Part shown: positions 1-12,500 of the stretch, piece by piece | How positions within the stretch are numbered: the stretch's first letter is position 1 | Layout: each line of letters begins with the position of its first letter | NCBI RefSeq assembly: GCF_022458985.1 | Contig: NC_061782.1 | Location: 12,355,672-12,419,671, forward strand | Direction: 5' to 3' | Source: Mugil cephalus | Lineage: Eukaryota > Chordata > Actinopteri > Mugiliformes > Mugilidae | Length of the DNA stretch: 64,000 nt | Program-made: the position numbers and the translations under genes | Notes under the pieces: generated by a model | Database searches by the model: none | Told to the model about the DNA's origin: nothing | What the model saw: the letters and a program-made list of their open reading frames with translations, nothing else

Positions 1-82
1 ATTAAGTAAAAACTCAATCACAGTTCACACAATGATTGGATGACATGCAATTTCAACGTGAGTAATTGTTCCAGTCACGCAC

Positions 83-120
83 AAACACACAAACACACAC
101 AGACACACACACACAGACAC
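83..120. repeat. CA-rich simple repeat
   Basis: An imperfect run of CA units with interspersed AAC and GAC, directly beside the splice donor of the leftmost agpat5 exon. A simple low-complexity tract inside an intron. Confidence 0.7.
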
Positions 121-124
121 TTAC

Positions 125-3100
125 CGGTCCTTGATTTCAAACCGCTCATGCAGCCACCTGCGGAAAAACAGCGGCTCTGACGGAACTTCCTTTATGTCCA
201 CACGGTCAAAGTGTATGTGGATGCGGGGACATTCTTTACACAGGAATTCTGTCAAACACACACAAAAAAAAAATATATAAAAGAGACTAAACAAAAACAG
301 GAAACCCCCTTTCAGCAAAACGGCACGTACAGTAAGCACTTAAAAATCAACACGAGGTGACAGTGATGGAGTGGAGCTGTGATTCAACAACCTTTAGACT
401 AAAGGAAGCATAGAGCCGGGATAAAAAGAAGCTGCTGAATGAGATCTGATCAGAACATCCGACAACAAATAAAACTCTACATTTTAACTTTGTCGAGCAA
501 ACTTATCTACGGTAAACAAGTTAAAAGTGTTAACCGTGTCACGTCTCCGGCCAGATTAAGCCGCTGGAGCGCCAAGTGAAGACAGAAACCAAAGTGTCTG
601 AGAAGGTCAGACATAAAAATGTAGTGTGAACGCTCAAGGCCACACATGCATCCCCCGAGACTTTCAAGTTCCTGTTTCCACAACATGCAAAACTATCAGG
701 AAACGTGGCACCGAGGCCAAAAGAGGAAACTTGATCGAAGTGAGCAGTGAAAGGCGGCTTCGCTGGCGGAGGGAGAACCTCCATCAGTGGCTGCACAGAT
801 TTAAATCGACCTTCGGACACAATGGGAGCCAGTTTAATGAACACTGGCAAGTCTGTTAAAGAGGGAGGGTGAGGAGTATTAATACACTAATAAATGAATT
901 AATCTCCTTTATTATTAAGCATTATTTAATCCTATTAATCCTCACGTGTGCTGGAGGTTTTCAGGTTTCTGGGCTGTTGAGAGTCAAAGAGAAAGTGTTT
1001 GGCACCGAGACTCGTTCTCGTTCCATAAATCAACGCTGAACCTGCCAAACAAAGCTGAGGGTCGCGAGTGTTTGTTCCAAAACACACTCTAAAAAACAGC
1101 CACCTGGAGCAGATGAAGGAAATCAACACTTTGCTCTGGAGTGACAAACAACACCTCGTGATCTACACCCCACTAGTAAATTCTTACGGGGCCCAGAGAG
1201 GGAAGCTTTCATAAATGGATCTGAATGAACACAAAGAAAACAAAGGCCGCAGCTACTAAGTAGAAGACGAATAACTTGACTGCGGCGAAAAAAAAAAAAC
1301 TTTCAATATTGAACGTTGCCTTTTAATGAAAGGCAAAACGAGTTAAGAATTTCTTTCTATTTGAATTTTGTAACTTTATTTTATGTTCAACAAAAGAACG
1401 TGCAAGAACATTTGCTGGGATGTGAAGGCCTCCAAATTCACTAAAGCTGATCCAAGTATCTGTGGGATGATCAACCCTCAGGACCCAAAGTCCCCCAATA
1501 ACAACATCACATTTTCAGACGCCCTCAGAAAGCTGAGGTCCATGATCGGGTGAATCACAACTGGTTTGGGGGCACAAGGGAGACCTACACATTATTAGGT
1601 CATAATGTTCTGCCTGACGATCAGAATAAGTTGCTACATTTAATGTGTTGAACTTCTCTTGTTCCAGAGTATCTAAAACGATTCAGGGCTCATTAGTCCA
1701 GAGTGGAAAGTTTCTTTTGTTTTAATTTGAGTGACGTTTTTAAACTGTTTGCTCAGTGTTGGATTTGTGGCTTTAGGCTTCATCTCCTTTTTTAATTAAG
1801 AACTGTTAAATTGTTCTGTGCTCATTTGGGAACGGATTCGAAGTTAAATCCCAATTTCCTGGTTTAATTTTACAGTCAACAGTCAAACTGAGTCACTACA
1901 CAGATTCTCAGGTACACTAGTGGAAACAAATTCATTGTAATTTGCACTAAATCCTGGCTTCGTGACACATTTAGTGGCAGGTAATATTAATTCATGCTAT
2001 ATTTATGCAGGTGACGTCACGGCAAACAAATGTCTCCGTGGTTACTGCCACTAAGTGGCAAAAAGTGACAGTTGAGCACGGAGATTAGCAGCATTAGGCT
2101 TTAATGGCGTCTTAAGTGTAAAATTCATTTTAAAAAGCTGTTGTGTGATTGGCTGCACCAACAGATTTGAGAAGCAGTCAGAGATATATTTTTACCAAGT
2201 GGATCAACTGGAATCCAGGCACCGATACCTGGTGCTGTGCTTCACATTTAGCGTCAGGTAATATTAATTTATGCTGTATTTTTTGATGAACTCATACATT
2301 AAGTTACTTCTTAAGTTACGTTCTGGAGGGATGTCAGATACGTTTGTCCATGTTGTTGTTTTTGTGTGGTTACGACTGACAGTAACTAATCCAGTAACAA
2401 TTCAACAATTGATAACAATAAAACAATAAACTGAATATTTGTGATCACTCCTCGTCAACCTTCTAACGCTACAGTATTATATGGCTAATGTTACTTCTCA
2501 GTGAAGCTCTTATCGTTAGCATCTTTTATTTAGTTACATTTATCACAAAGAAATGACCTAAAACAAACTGAAACTGAGGTTATTCCACTTTTCCAAATCC
2601 ATACTAGTTCGTTTGTATCACTGTCGAGTCCAATTGCCTTTAATTTGATTTGTTAATCCACATTTTCATTTTGGAGCCTGAATACAGTTCAACAGCATTG
2701 ATCATGTTTCTATTATTTTAACACTAAACTGTTTAATTTAATCCAGTCTAACAACAACACAAACTACATGCTCCATCTTTCTAATGTTGTTTCAAAATGA
2801 ACTGAACACTTTAGCAGCCGTGAACATTAACTGCTTCCACAAATGTACCTAATGTTTTGGCAAGTGAGTTTATATTTACACATTTTAATAGATTATTTCC
2901 ACTTTCAATATTAATATTAAGTCCTCAATGTCCAACCACGTCCCGTCACAGCGGAACCAAATGATTCATCCTGATGAGAAACATTTCGAGTCACCGACTC
3001 ACTTCCACCTTCTCGAGAAATCAATGGAGTCACCTTCACCTCGGGAGGCCAGGAAGTGCGTGATGAGAGGAATGCCGTTCTATTCTCCGCTGTGTTTGCT

Positions 3101-6100
3101 AGAAACACATCCATGTTTATTCCTGACCAAAACGGGATGTTTTTTGTCTTCTTCTCAACATTCAAGCGACGCTCGCTGAACAACTGGGAACACGGAATAA
3201 TCAAAGGCTCCAAAACACAGAGTCACGCTGTTTACAGGAAGGCACGGCCGTTAATAGGTGATGTTTGCCCCGTGATTAATTACTGGAGGGACTTGTCACA
3301 ATCAGTGTTGCGGGATTTATAATGCATGGTGTGCGAGTGTGTTTAGGGATACACTGATTGAGAAGAAAGAGACAGAACAGAGCTGCAAAACCAAATCAAA
3401 CTTATCATTTTATTATTGGAAATAGTTTTTTTTTTAACACTAGTATTTAGAGAGGCTGCACTCACATGTTTGTATGATACTGTTTGCTCATAGCAAGTTG
3501 GTCAGTAGTAATTGTGAGTAATTTTGATGATGCGACGCCGATGTGTTACAATGGCTACAGGGGACGGACAGACATTTATATGTTTATACTCTTTAGCCTC
3601 TTTAGAACAAAACTGTAGAGGCCGTCGCCGTCATCAAACCTCGATATGAGATGACGCATGAAAGACAAAACATTATGAATCAGTTTTAAATCACAGTGCC
3701 TGCATGTGTCTTTATCCACACAGAATATTCAAATACAAAAACCCAATTCAAGGCCTGACGTGAACCTAGCACAAAGACGAGGTAAGCTTTCGCCTCATTA
3801 CCGTCCGCTGCGATGAATAAATGCAACAGGGACGAAGAAACTAATGAGGGACGCTCGTGTATTTTTATCCAGCGGTAAATCCAGATGTGAATCCCTCTGC
3901 AAGAGGAGGTCAAACTCAGGAGTCGCTCTTACCTGGCATGGACGGTGCGGGTTTTCTCCGACCAGACGCGTCCAGCGTTCCCTCGTAGGCCACAGTGATG
4001 TCGTACACGGCGTCCAGGTGGCCTTTCATGGCCTCGACGGCTATGTGAGACGCTTTCATTCTTGGTGTCAGTGTGTGCTTCAGAACGGCCAGCCCTGCAA
4101 CCAAGAAAAAAAATAAATAAAAGCTGTATATTACAAACAGTGACTGCACTACAAGCGCTGCAGGGTGTCACTCGTGCGGTTCATGCGGGTCATCTCTCTA
4201 CTCCACACTGTGACAACGAGAGCTTAGAGCCCACGCGCAGAATACTTCAAATAAACGATATTACGATACACTACATGAACGCTTGCGTTCGTGTCAGTCA
4301 TCGCACGCTCGCCCGCTAATACCTGACTAATAGCAGATAATGTCATGTGCACATGTCGGGCCTCCACGGCGATTTATCTGGATTAATGGGGGAAGGTGAT
4401 ATTCAGAGCTGTGTGCCACAGATAGGCTTAATCTCTGCAGAACTGAGGCAAAATGCGAGCCGATACAAACGCCGTGCGGCACAATAGCAGCGCAACAAAT
4501 AACAACGAATGTATTTCGCGGAATAAAATCTAAATTGTGCTAAAATACAAGAAAAGCATTTTTTTTGTACTGTGATAAAGCAGCGCACTTTATGTAATGA
4601 ATCAACAAAGCCCTGAGCTGCATAAGGTTGATAATTTAATGAACAGCATCACACCACTAACTGTAACACTTTTATATTGCTAATATTACAGTTTTTTATT
4701 GTTTTAAAATTGTTTACTGATCCATACTTTGACAAAGAGTTAAAAAATGACCTGATTTTACCTTCAGGCACAGATGTTTTTGAGGCCATAATCCCTTTAA
4801 ATCCTGTTGTTTCTGCCTTATCTTACACACAGTTTTTGCCTCAGTTGAAGCTTGACCTTTCTGAATCACTACACTCGATTAAACAGTTTAAAATGAAAAT
4901 GTAACTTTGGTAACGCGAGTCCCATAAAGGTGTGCGCATGTGCGGTAGCCCACAAAAGTGTGACCACAGGCCACAAAACAAAACTTAGTCAGCCGTTTCC
5001 CAGGCTGGGGGCTGAATTAGTATGCGGTTGTTCAGCGGTAAACGGCTGATATCCCGTCTCTACCTTGTTTCGAAGCAAAAGCCTGACTGTCAGCGATAAC
5101 ATTCTTGAGCTCTGGATTATACCGAGTTCCCTCTGGGAAGATGACAAGGTACATCTGTGGGGAAGAAAAAAAAAAAAAAAGAAATGAAATCAAAGCTGTT
5201 ATTGCATTAACCTAAAAGGAATGAGTAAGATTTAGAGGATTTGTAGAGAAAGAGTTTCCAACAGTTTTCCTGCTTCATATGAAATTAGTTTGGACGATAA
5301 CTTTACTGTAAATTATTTTAAAGCAGGAAGACGTAACTCTGGTGATTTACCTTCATTAAAACTACAGAATGAATGTGTAAGAGAAACATTTTTCTTTTCT
5401 CATCATCTCTAAACTTAACCACGCATTTTCACACACACAGCAGTTTATTAAATTCACTTCAGCAAAGTGAGAAAATAAGCGCTGAAAATAAAACATGTGC
5501 TTCTACATTTCATAATTTTTTTTTCCGTTTACTTTCAGTTGTTAAATTCACAACAGAGCTTTCACAGTGAACATTTGGGTCACCGAGGACGGCTTCTGTC
5601 ACACACACTAATCCCCCACAGTCAAATCCAAAAAGAGCGATTAAAAAGAGTCCATTCAACACAATAACACACAAAGTAATTGAACGTTCCTGCATCAAAT
5701 GTCCGATTATCCATTTCATTTTACTGCTGCTGCCGTCATCAGATGTTCTAACACAAACTACTGACTGTGTGTAAGCACTCACGCGACAGTCTTGAATATA
5801 AGGAGATTGAAAAGGAGTTTTTGGAAGACTGAGTCTATTTGATCACGCAAATGCAACTAAACAGCTTTGGCAATATTAGGTGTTGTTTATGGTTGTGCGT
5901 TTTCGTCACATTATTATCATTATTATATTAGACATGGTAATAAAAAATATATATAAGATGTTTAAAAGTAAAAAAAAAAAAGTTTAAAAGTATAAAATGA
6001 ACTTAGCTGAGCTCACACAGTAATTAACTGTTTTTTGTAATGATATTACACTTTTGGAAATAAATTAAATAACGATAAAAAGGATATTTATTATATTATA

Positions 6101-7631
6101 GGCATGCATGTAGTCAAGGGGCTCATTAGGAACATTAACACTCACTTGACAAAACATTAGGAACACTGCTGAACATGAATACGTGCATTTCCGTTAGTTA
6201 CATAGAGACATATGTTGGTGAAATACAATTCGATAATACTCCAAACCAAGCCTCTAAAATGAAAACAAATCACCAGTTCTCAGTTATCTGAAACAAATGT
6301 TGAGTACTATAACCTTCACTCGGGTACCTAACGATGCGAGTGCAGAACAGCGTATACTTACTGGTGCTCCACACTGAGTCTGAGTGAGGAGCTTCTTCTT
6401 CATCGCCCTTTCATTAAACTTTGAACTTCGTTTCACATAGATTCCCCCGTGCTAGAAGAAGAAGAAGAGTTAATGGGGAATGTGATTCAAGTCACATCTA
6501 CATCTTTAATTTGCAAAATGACGTCCTCACACTCATTACCTGAGAGAAGTACCATCCGTAGAGTGGGAGCCACTTAAGTCCATCCTTAAGGACGTACCTG
6601 ACGTGACCGAGAGCACTCTGTCTGATGGAGAGCATGTCGGCAATGATCCAGTCGGCTACGAGGAAAGCAGATGTTGATTTTTTTTTTTTTTTTTTTTAAT
6701 TTGTTTTGCGCTGAAGTTTAGCTTTTAAAGCTGCATCATCAAATGCCTCACCTGTACACTGATGATTTGACAGGTAGATCACGTTCTCTTTATTCTTTGG
6801 TATATCGCCATATATGACTATCTGCAGAGGAAGAAATAAAAGCAGGTTAAAGACATTACACATGCCAGCTTTCTATCTAAATGTGCTGTATACTCTGCGC
6901 TGCAGCGACATAAACGCTGATCTACACCAGTTCAGGGCCTGTTTCACATTTTGCACATTTTCAATAAATGCAAAAGTATTTATTAAAACAAAATCAAATC
7001 TACTCATGCAGCCTCCAGTTTGTGGGGCTGCTGCCAACTTACAACATTTCAAAGACAAACATTATCAGCTATACCACTATCAACGGTCTTCACACCCCAA
7101 CGTACCAGAATACCAACCGTGCAGGGTGTGACACACACAGTGCAAAAGCATGCAGACTTTCTTGCCCTGCATCCGGTTCAACAATGTCTCTCTCTCTTTA
7201 TTTCTTTTAATTCTAATGTCACCACAGTTTCAACTAATAACATGCAATGATACAGTGTTCTTAATGAGATGTGCATGCTGTAAATACCTGTCTGTAGACA
7301 CAGTATTCAGCAGTGCATGTGCATTTCCGTTACTGTTATTGGGTACTTTTCCCCAGTGGACATGACCACCACACATATCATCCTTACGAGCAGGAAATGA
7401 AGAATCACTCACCTCGACTCCTGTGTAGTTTTCAAAGAAGAATAAAACCATACTCTGGTAGATGCAGTACAGCCGGTCGTCTAACTTGTGATACAAACTC
7501 GCTGGCAGGACCGTTGAAAGTATGCGCCAAGTTCCCCATGACAGCAGATAAGCTGGAGCTGTACCCAGCATGATCGTTGCAGGAAACCAGTACCGCAGCG
7601 AGTATGTGTGCACAACCAAAGAGAGCAGCAT
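125..7631 (-). CDS. agpat5: 1-acylglycerol-3-phosphate O-acyltransferase 5 (partial, 3' end missing)
   Basis: Membrane lysophosphatidic acid acyltransferase, which adds an acyl group to lysophosphatidate to make phosphatidate in ER/mitochondrial membranes (family knowledge). Exons read from the sequence: 7413-7631, 6752-6821, 6540-6655, 6362-6451, 5064-5154, 3933-4094 and 125-248, with GT-AG borders and matching phases throughout. Together they give 290 complete codons. The start at 7631 gives MLLSLV, the same opening as human AGPAT5. A hydrophobic N-terminal segment is followed by FFFENYTGVE. The acyltransferase motif NHQCTAD (H93, D98) and the second motif FPEGTR (171-176) are intact. Human AGPAT5 has 364 residues; the remaining roughly 75, with the C-terminal membrane segments, must lie left of position 1. 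The last intron in the window is 3.7 kb and carries transposon debris. The neighbour mcph1 is on the same strand, as in human 8p23.1. Confidence 0.95.
1440..1630 (+). mobile_element. Tc1/mariner-type non-autonomous element, right part
   Basis: This stretch shares long matches with 61890-62096: a shared block containing atctgtgggatgat, then aacaacatc, then GGGGGCACAAGGGAGACC near the 3' side. It closes with GGTCATAATGTTCTGCCTGA, a decayed form of the terminal repeat in the other copy. The 3' part still looks like the C-terminal codons of a Tc1/mariner transposase. The left end could not be placed. It lies in an agpat5 intron. Confidence 0.6.
1966..2283. repeat. Pair of 41-bp direct repeats around a THAP-like fragment
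   Basis: Positions 1966-2006 and 2243-2283 match at 36 of 41 bases by hand alignment; both contain CAGGTAATATTAATT. The 236 bases between them hold the THAP-like coding fragment. The arrangement could be a tandem duplication or an old insertion; the sequence does not decide. Confidence 0.55.
2139..2230 (+). pseudogene. THAP zinc-finger fragment, probably from a DNA transposon
   Basis: One frame reads CCVIGCTNRF followed by a basic and aromatic stretch ending in ESRHRY. The spacing C-x-x-x-C followed by N-R is the start of a THAP (C2CH) DNA-binding domain as found in THAP proteins and P-element-like transposases. Only the first third of a domain is visible; no start codon, downstream His or transposase part was found. 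It lies in the agpat5 intron, antisense to that gene. Most likely a relic, not a working exon. Confidence 0.45.
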
Positions 7632-8286
7632 GCTTTCTCCTCTCGCTCCACTTAAGTCACAAAAATCCCTGAAGTAGTACTACACTCTGCGAGCACTGTG
7701 GTCAAGTTACAGTGCTTCCTATCTGTCCCACAACACACCTGGCCTACTTTCTGCACACCTGTCCTGGCAACTCAGCATAGGGAAGCGAGAAAACTGCAGC
7801 AAGAAGGGAGTGAGGAGCTAGTTGGCTAAAGCTAATTGTAACCTTGTGTGCAAAGCTCAGTTTGACAAGTCGGCTTAACGTAAATCCATACTGAAATACA
7901 TAAAAAACAAATTCACTCCTGTTATCTGCATAAAATCAACATCTCAGTGCAGCAAACCGGAACACGACCTGCACTAGAACTCGGTGTATTCACTGTGTAA
8001 GTTTTTTTTTAAAAAAGAAAAACGCATTAGCTTACTATTAAACGTGTATGGAAAGACAGGAAGTTTTTACCTAACGCTGCATTTGACATAAACTGTCACG
8101 TGTAATGTTGCAACGATGAGAAAATCTAAGCGAAAAGTCAGCTCAGGTGCTAAAAGGAAAAGTATTCTCCACTTCCTTCCTCAGTTCATCATCTTTATCC
8201 GGCTAGCTCGTCACAAACTAGCTTCATGCTGCGAATGTCACACACGCCTCCCTACGTAATAACACCCCGTAACAAGGAGGAAGCTG

Positions 8287-8319
8287 ATTGGCCGAGTGAC
8301 GTAACAGAGGGTGGCCAAT
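8287..8319 (-). promoter_or_regulatory. Candidate agpat5 promoter elements (CCAAT, CRE-like)
   Basis: Three known motifs lie within 33 bases about 650 bases upstream of the agpat5 start codon: inverted CCAAT (ATTGG, 8287-8291), a CRE-like TGACGTAA (8297-8304) and CCAAT (8315-8319). The surroundings are richer in G+C than the flanks, as expected of a TATA-less promoter. No transcription start was observed directly. Confidence 0.45.
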
Positions 8320-9052
8320 GAGAGCCGGAGAAGTCCGGAGCGCCATTATTTAAAGGGAAATACTCTCCTAAGATTTCCCACATTTGAACACAAAATATAT
8401 AGCATACATTAAACATTATGTGGTATTTATTTCTTATTTATGACATTTAAATTCTGAACACTATGTATAATGCACAAATTATGACTCCTCAATTAAAATA
8501 TGTCAAACCCTCAGTAACCTATTTCACAGCTGCCATAATACATAAATATTTCCCGTCAAAGGTTGCTGGGAAAAACAATTCTTTATTAAATATATAAAAA
8601 AAAATACATAAATAAATAAACTAAAATGTGGGAAAATAATACAATAATATTGTGCAATATTTGCTCTACATTTAAGGAGATAACAGAGGTGTGGTGTGGC
8701 AGTTTGTTATCACTTGGACTTGACTTAAGAATCATTGATAGTACTTTACTGTCCTGGGCTCAGCCTAATGAACAGTCTTGAAAAAGATAAGTGAAAACAT
8801 AACGAAGCTTGTAAATATTACATGAGTTTTTCTAAATTCTAATCAACACTACACTATCTTAATATGTATAGTATTATATTAATAAATGTCTTTTCATCTC
8901 TGCCGCGTAAATGTGACAAGTGTGAGTTAAGTCTCTGACACTTAAATTAATCTTAAATTAAGGCCCTGAAGGCGTCTGCAGCTTGTGTACTGTTGAATCT
9001 TAAATTTCTGTTTGTTTGACAGAAAACAGGAAAATATGAATACTTGATTGTT

Positions 9053-9058
9053 TTTATT
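9053..9058 (-). other. Candidate mcph1 polyadenylation signal
   Basis: AATAAA on the minus strand, about 530 bases after the mcph1 stop codon. The plus strand reads TTTATT within a T-rich stretch. Other weaker candidates exist nearby, so the real cleavage site is uncertain. Confidence 0.3.
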
Positions 9059-9586
9059 AATAATGACATAAAAAAAAAACAAACAACAAAAAAACACATC
9101 TCTAAAGAGGGTACACAAATGAAAACAAACTGGTTATTCTGCTGGCTAAGTAAGTCTGTTTTTTTTTTTACATCACATTTTTCTAAAATGACAGTCTTCT
9201 CATGAAAAAACAGTTGTGAACACAGTAGTGATTGCTACATAATGAAAACAAATGCACATAAAACAATGGTTGACATACACTAGTTGACATACACTTTATA
9301 AAAGCATTTTTTTTTTCAAGTTCAACACAAACCTTTGCTTAAAATATGAAACTCCTGAGAGGTTTCCATGGTAACCAGAGGGTGAATGACAGAAAAACGG
9401 AATAATATTGAATATTTGAGAGGGTTTATGTAAAGTGTCTGAACACATTGGTAAAGCAAGAAGAGAAACTTGCCATGAGAAGAACACTGTATGGTACAAG
9501 TGAATGCATCCTGTGAGATCAGGCACTGTCTGGCAATTCATTAACAAAATTAAACTTCACAGCATAAAAAAAATGTTCAGCATCTG

Positions 9587-12500
9587 TCACTCCAAGTCGT
9601 AGTTATCGTATGGCAGACGCTTCAGATGAGTGATACAATCTGAAATAAAGAAATAATGATTAGAGGTCAAATAAAATAACACTTGATAGAGAGATTTTGC
9701 AGAATATATCGTACCTAGCACCCACTGCTCAGAGAGGATCCTGCTGCCCTCCGGCCTCCTGCCGCTGTACTTCCCTATGCAGATACCTGCCTGCCGCACC
9801 GTTTTGCAGACTGTTCCTCCACAGAGCTCAATCAGCTCCACCAGGCTCTGTGTGGGCGGCTGGGAGTGCTGAGACACGAACATGGCTGGCTGGCCTTGGA
9901 ACAGGTCCTGCTGGTGCTCCCCTGCAGACAGATGCCTCTGGAGACGACAGATCTGGGAAGAGAAACTGACAGTCAGACTCTGAACTGATGCACCGGTGAG
10001 GGCTGAAGTCAGGCGAGGTCAGGACTCAGTGACGCTGGAGTTTATCTGTTTGAAGAAGAAAAAGAAAACCCTCAAAATCTGCCAAATCAAAGTTTGGATA
10101 AATTTAAGGAGCTGCAGAGCTCACCCATGAAATGGGTTTCTTTTACAGGGGGATTATAGGGCAGAGCATTTCTTTCCTGAGAGCCAACGCTAAGCCACCC
10201 ATCGCTGGAGACTCCCAAGAAATAATTACTAAGAAGCAATACTTATCATAGACAATGACAGCAGTATCAATTTTTGACTTGAAGACTTGGCAGCAGTGAA
10301 GCAAAAAGCACACTTGCCAAAATGTCAAGCAATTAGTTGACGTCTAAATTGTAACGGACCTGCCAGATCAAATGATTACAAACTGTAACATAACAACTCA
10401 TATTGGTACTTAATAGGTTCACAGCCGGAAAAAGCTCCAGTGTGACTAAAAAACACTGATGATGGATTAATAGGTAAGTCGTGACACGACAAGATAAAAT
10501 GTCATCTGTGAGAGGATTTAAACATATATCAAAAACAGAAGGAGGAAATAGGACACGTGATTTACAGTGAATTACAACTTCACTAATTTCTTACATTAGG
10601 TTTGCATAGCCGTTATAAGACGTGCAGATGTAACACATCTGAGCCAAAAGAGAGGGGTGGGGGGGCTGGGAGGGCTGAAGGTTTTGGCATCAGACTGAGC
10701 AGCAGCCCCTCCCTCCTCTGTGTCTGACACACCGCTCACAGCAAACAGGAGTCGTTGGAGATCAGGTGAAGTGAGAGATAAGGTTTGACTTGAAAGCTGA
10801 CAACAAAAACGCTCATCACTGTAAGTCCAACAGGAGCAGTACATATGCCACACATATTGTCACTCATCGGTAGTAGAGGAGAGGACGGTGGACCCGGTGA
10901 CAGATGGTGACTCATGTCTGTGATTTTCCTTCTCTCTAAACGTCACTTAGTGTTCCCCTCATGTCGACATTTTACATCTGTTCCCAGATATATCTGAGTT
11001 CATATAGTGGCTCCATTGCTGCTGCTGTCGTTCCTGTTGCAGCCCTAGAAACCACATTTAATTATGTTTTATTCCAAATCTGTGACCCTGCGTCCTCATA
11101 TGGGGACATTTTTTTCTGCCATGCACCGGTAGCGAAGGGTCAATACATTTGTTTATTTATACTTATTTACTTTTCTAGTTCAATATGAAATATAAATTTA
11201 ACAAAATCGCAAGTACACATTTGAGGACATTGGGATTTCATCGTTTCCAATTCTACTTTTTCATTGAAATAAACAGTTTTGCATTATGGTACACATTGGT
11301 GACTTGAATTGTAAGAAAAACAACAACAGTAAGAATATAAATAAAGAGCCACATCAGAAGTATCAGTGTGTAAATATAAGATTATACTATATAGCTGGTT
11401 AGCAGCTACAATCTATGAATGGATGAGAGAGCCCACATTTTCTCACAGCCGCAACCTCACCACTTTATCCCACCAGAAACTTCGGGAAAACCCTGGTTTA
11501 TCTGACACATTGTTAAATTACTGGCATATTTCCCAGAATTCATTGTGTGGCTATATTTTCAGGAAACCTTTGTCCTGAAGTAGTTGAACCACATCAAGGT
11601 TTCCAAATGGAAACTCACGTGTCACCTTTCATAGATGAACAACACTCACCATTAACCTCAATACCACTGACACACAGGGATTACAAATTTCTCTGAACTT
11701 GGCACATTTACCTTGTGTTGCTGTTGATACGTTCCTGCTGCCAATGATGGACAAATTCAACTCAGTAAAGAGCTTCATTCATCTTCTCCGAGGCTACTTA
11801 AATGAATGAAATATCCACATTAACCCTGAAGGACCTCATTTCTAAGTAATCACAGAAACTGATTTAATACACACGAGCTAGTTTCAGCACTGAAGTACTG
11901 AAACTATCCTGAAGGTGGCTGCTAGAGCTACGGCAGAAGCTTCACAGTTTGGCTGAGGAATAGACACTCGCAGCCAAAAACAAAGCCGGCTCCGGAACGC
12001 CTCCTCTGAAAAACTGACTGTACCATGAAAGCCAGTTTCAACAGCATGAGTAAACATCATAACTGAATGCTCAATTTTATTAGCTCATTAGAATAGAATT
12101 ACCATGTTTTTAGCTTTTTGAATGATCTTGAAATGTTAAAGAAGCCCCATCTCTTACATTTCTACGCCGAAATAACCATAAATTCAATCAGGATCACATT
12201 AACTGGGGCAGTCCCTGATTCAGTGGTGAATCAGCACATGAATAAGAGAATAAGCCCTTTGAAGGTCTGTTTCTTTTTGGATTTGGGGAGTGACACTCTA
12301 AGCTCTCTCTACAGGCCTCCTCTGTTTCCAGCGAGGGTCAGTTGATAAACTGAAGGGGGCAATCTGCTCTATTCTCTGTGAAATGCCTGGAAACAAGCTC
12401 AAGGCTTTTTCGTCTCATGTAAAGGATCACACGGGTCTCACTTCAAGTCGAGGAATCACGGCCTTGTCAGCGGGTTCAAGAGACAGTACCTGGCTAAAAT

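Larger units (their letters stand above)
7632..9586. other. Intergenic: agpat5 5' region and mcph1 3' untranslated region
   Basis: No coding exon was found. The part nearest agpat5 holds its 5' untranslated region and promoter (around 8.2-8.35 kb). The part nearest mcph1 is AT-rich and is read here as its 3' untranslated region. The two genes point the same way, so the agpat5 promoter sits behind the mcph1 end. Confidence 0.6.

Noticed and set aside
539-859. Overlapping reading frames of 77-103 codons on both strands
   Set aside because: Intronic to agpat5, no family resemblance, and overlapping frames on both strands point to chance.
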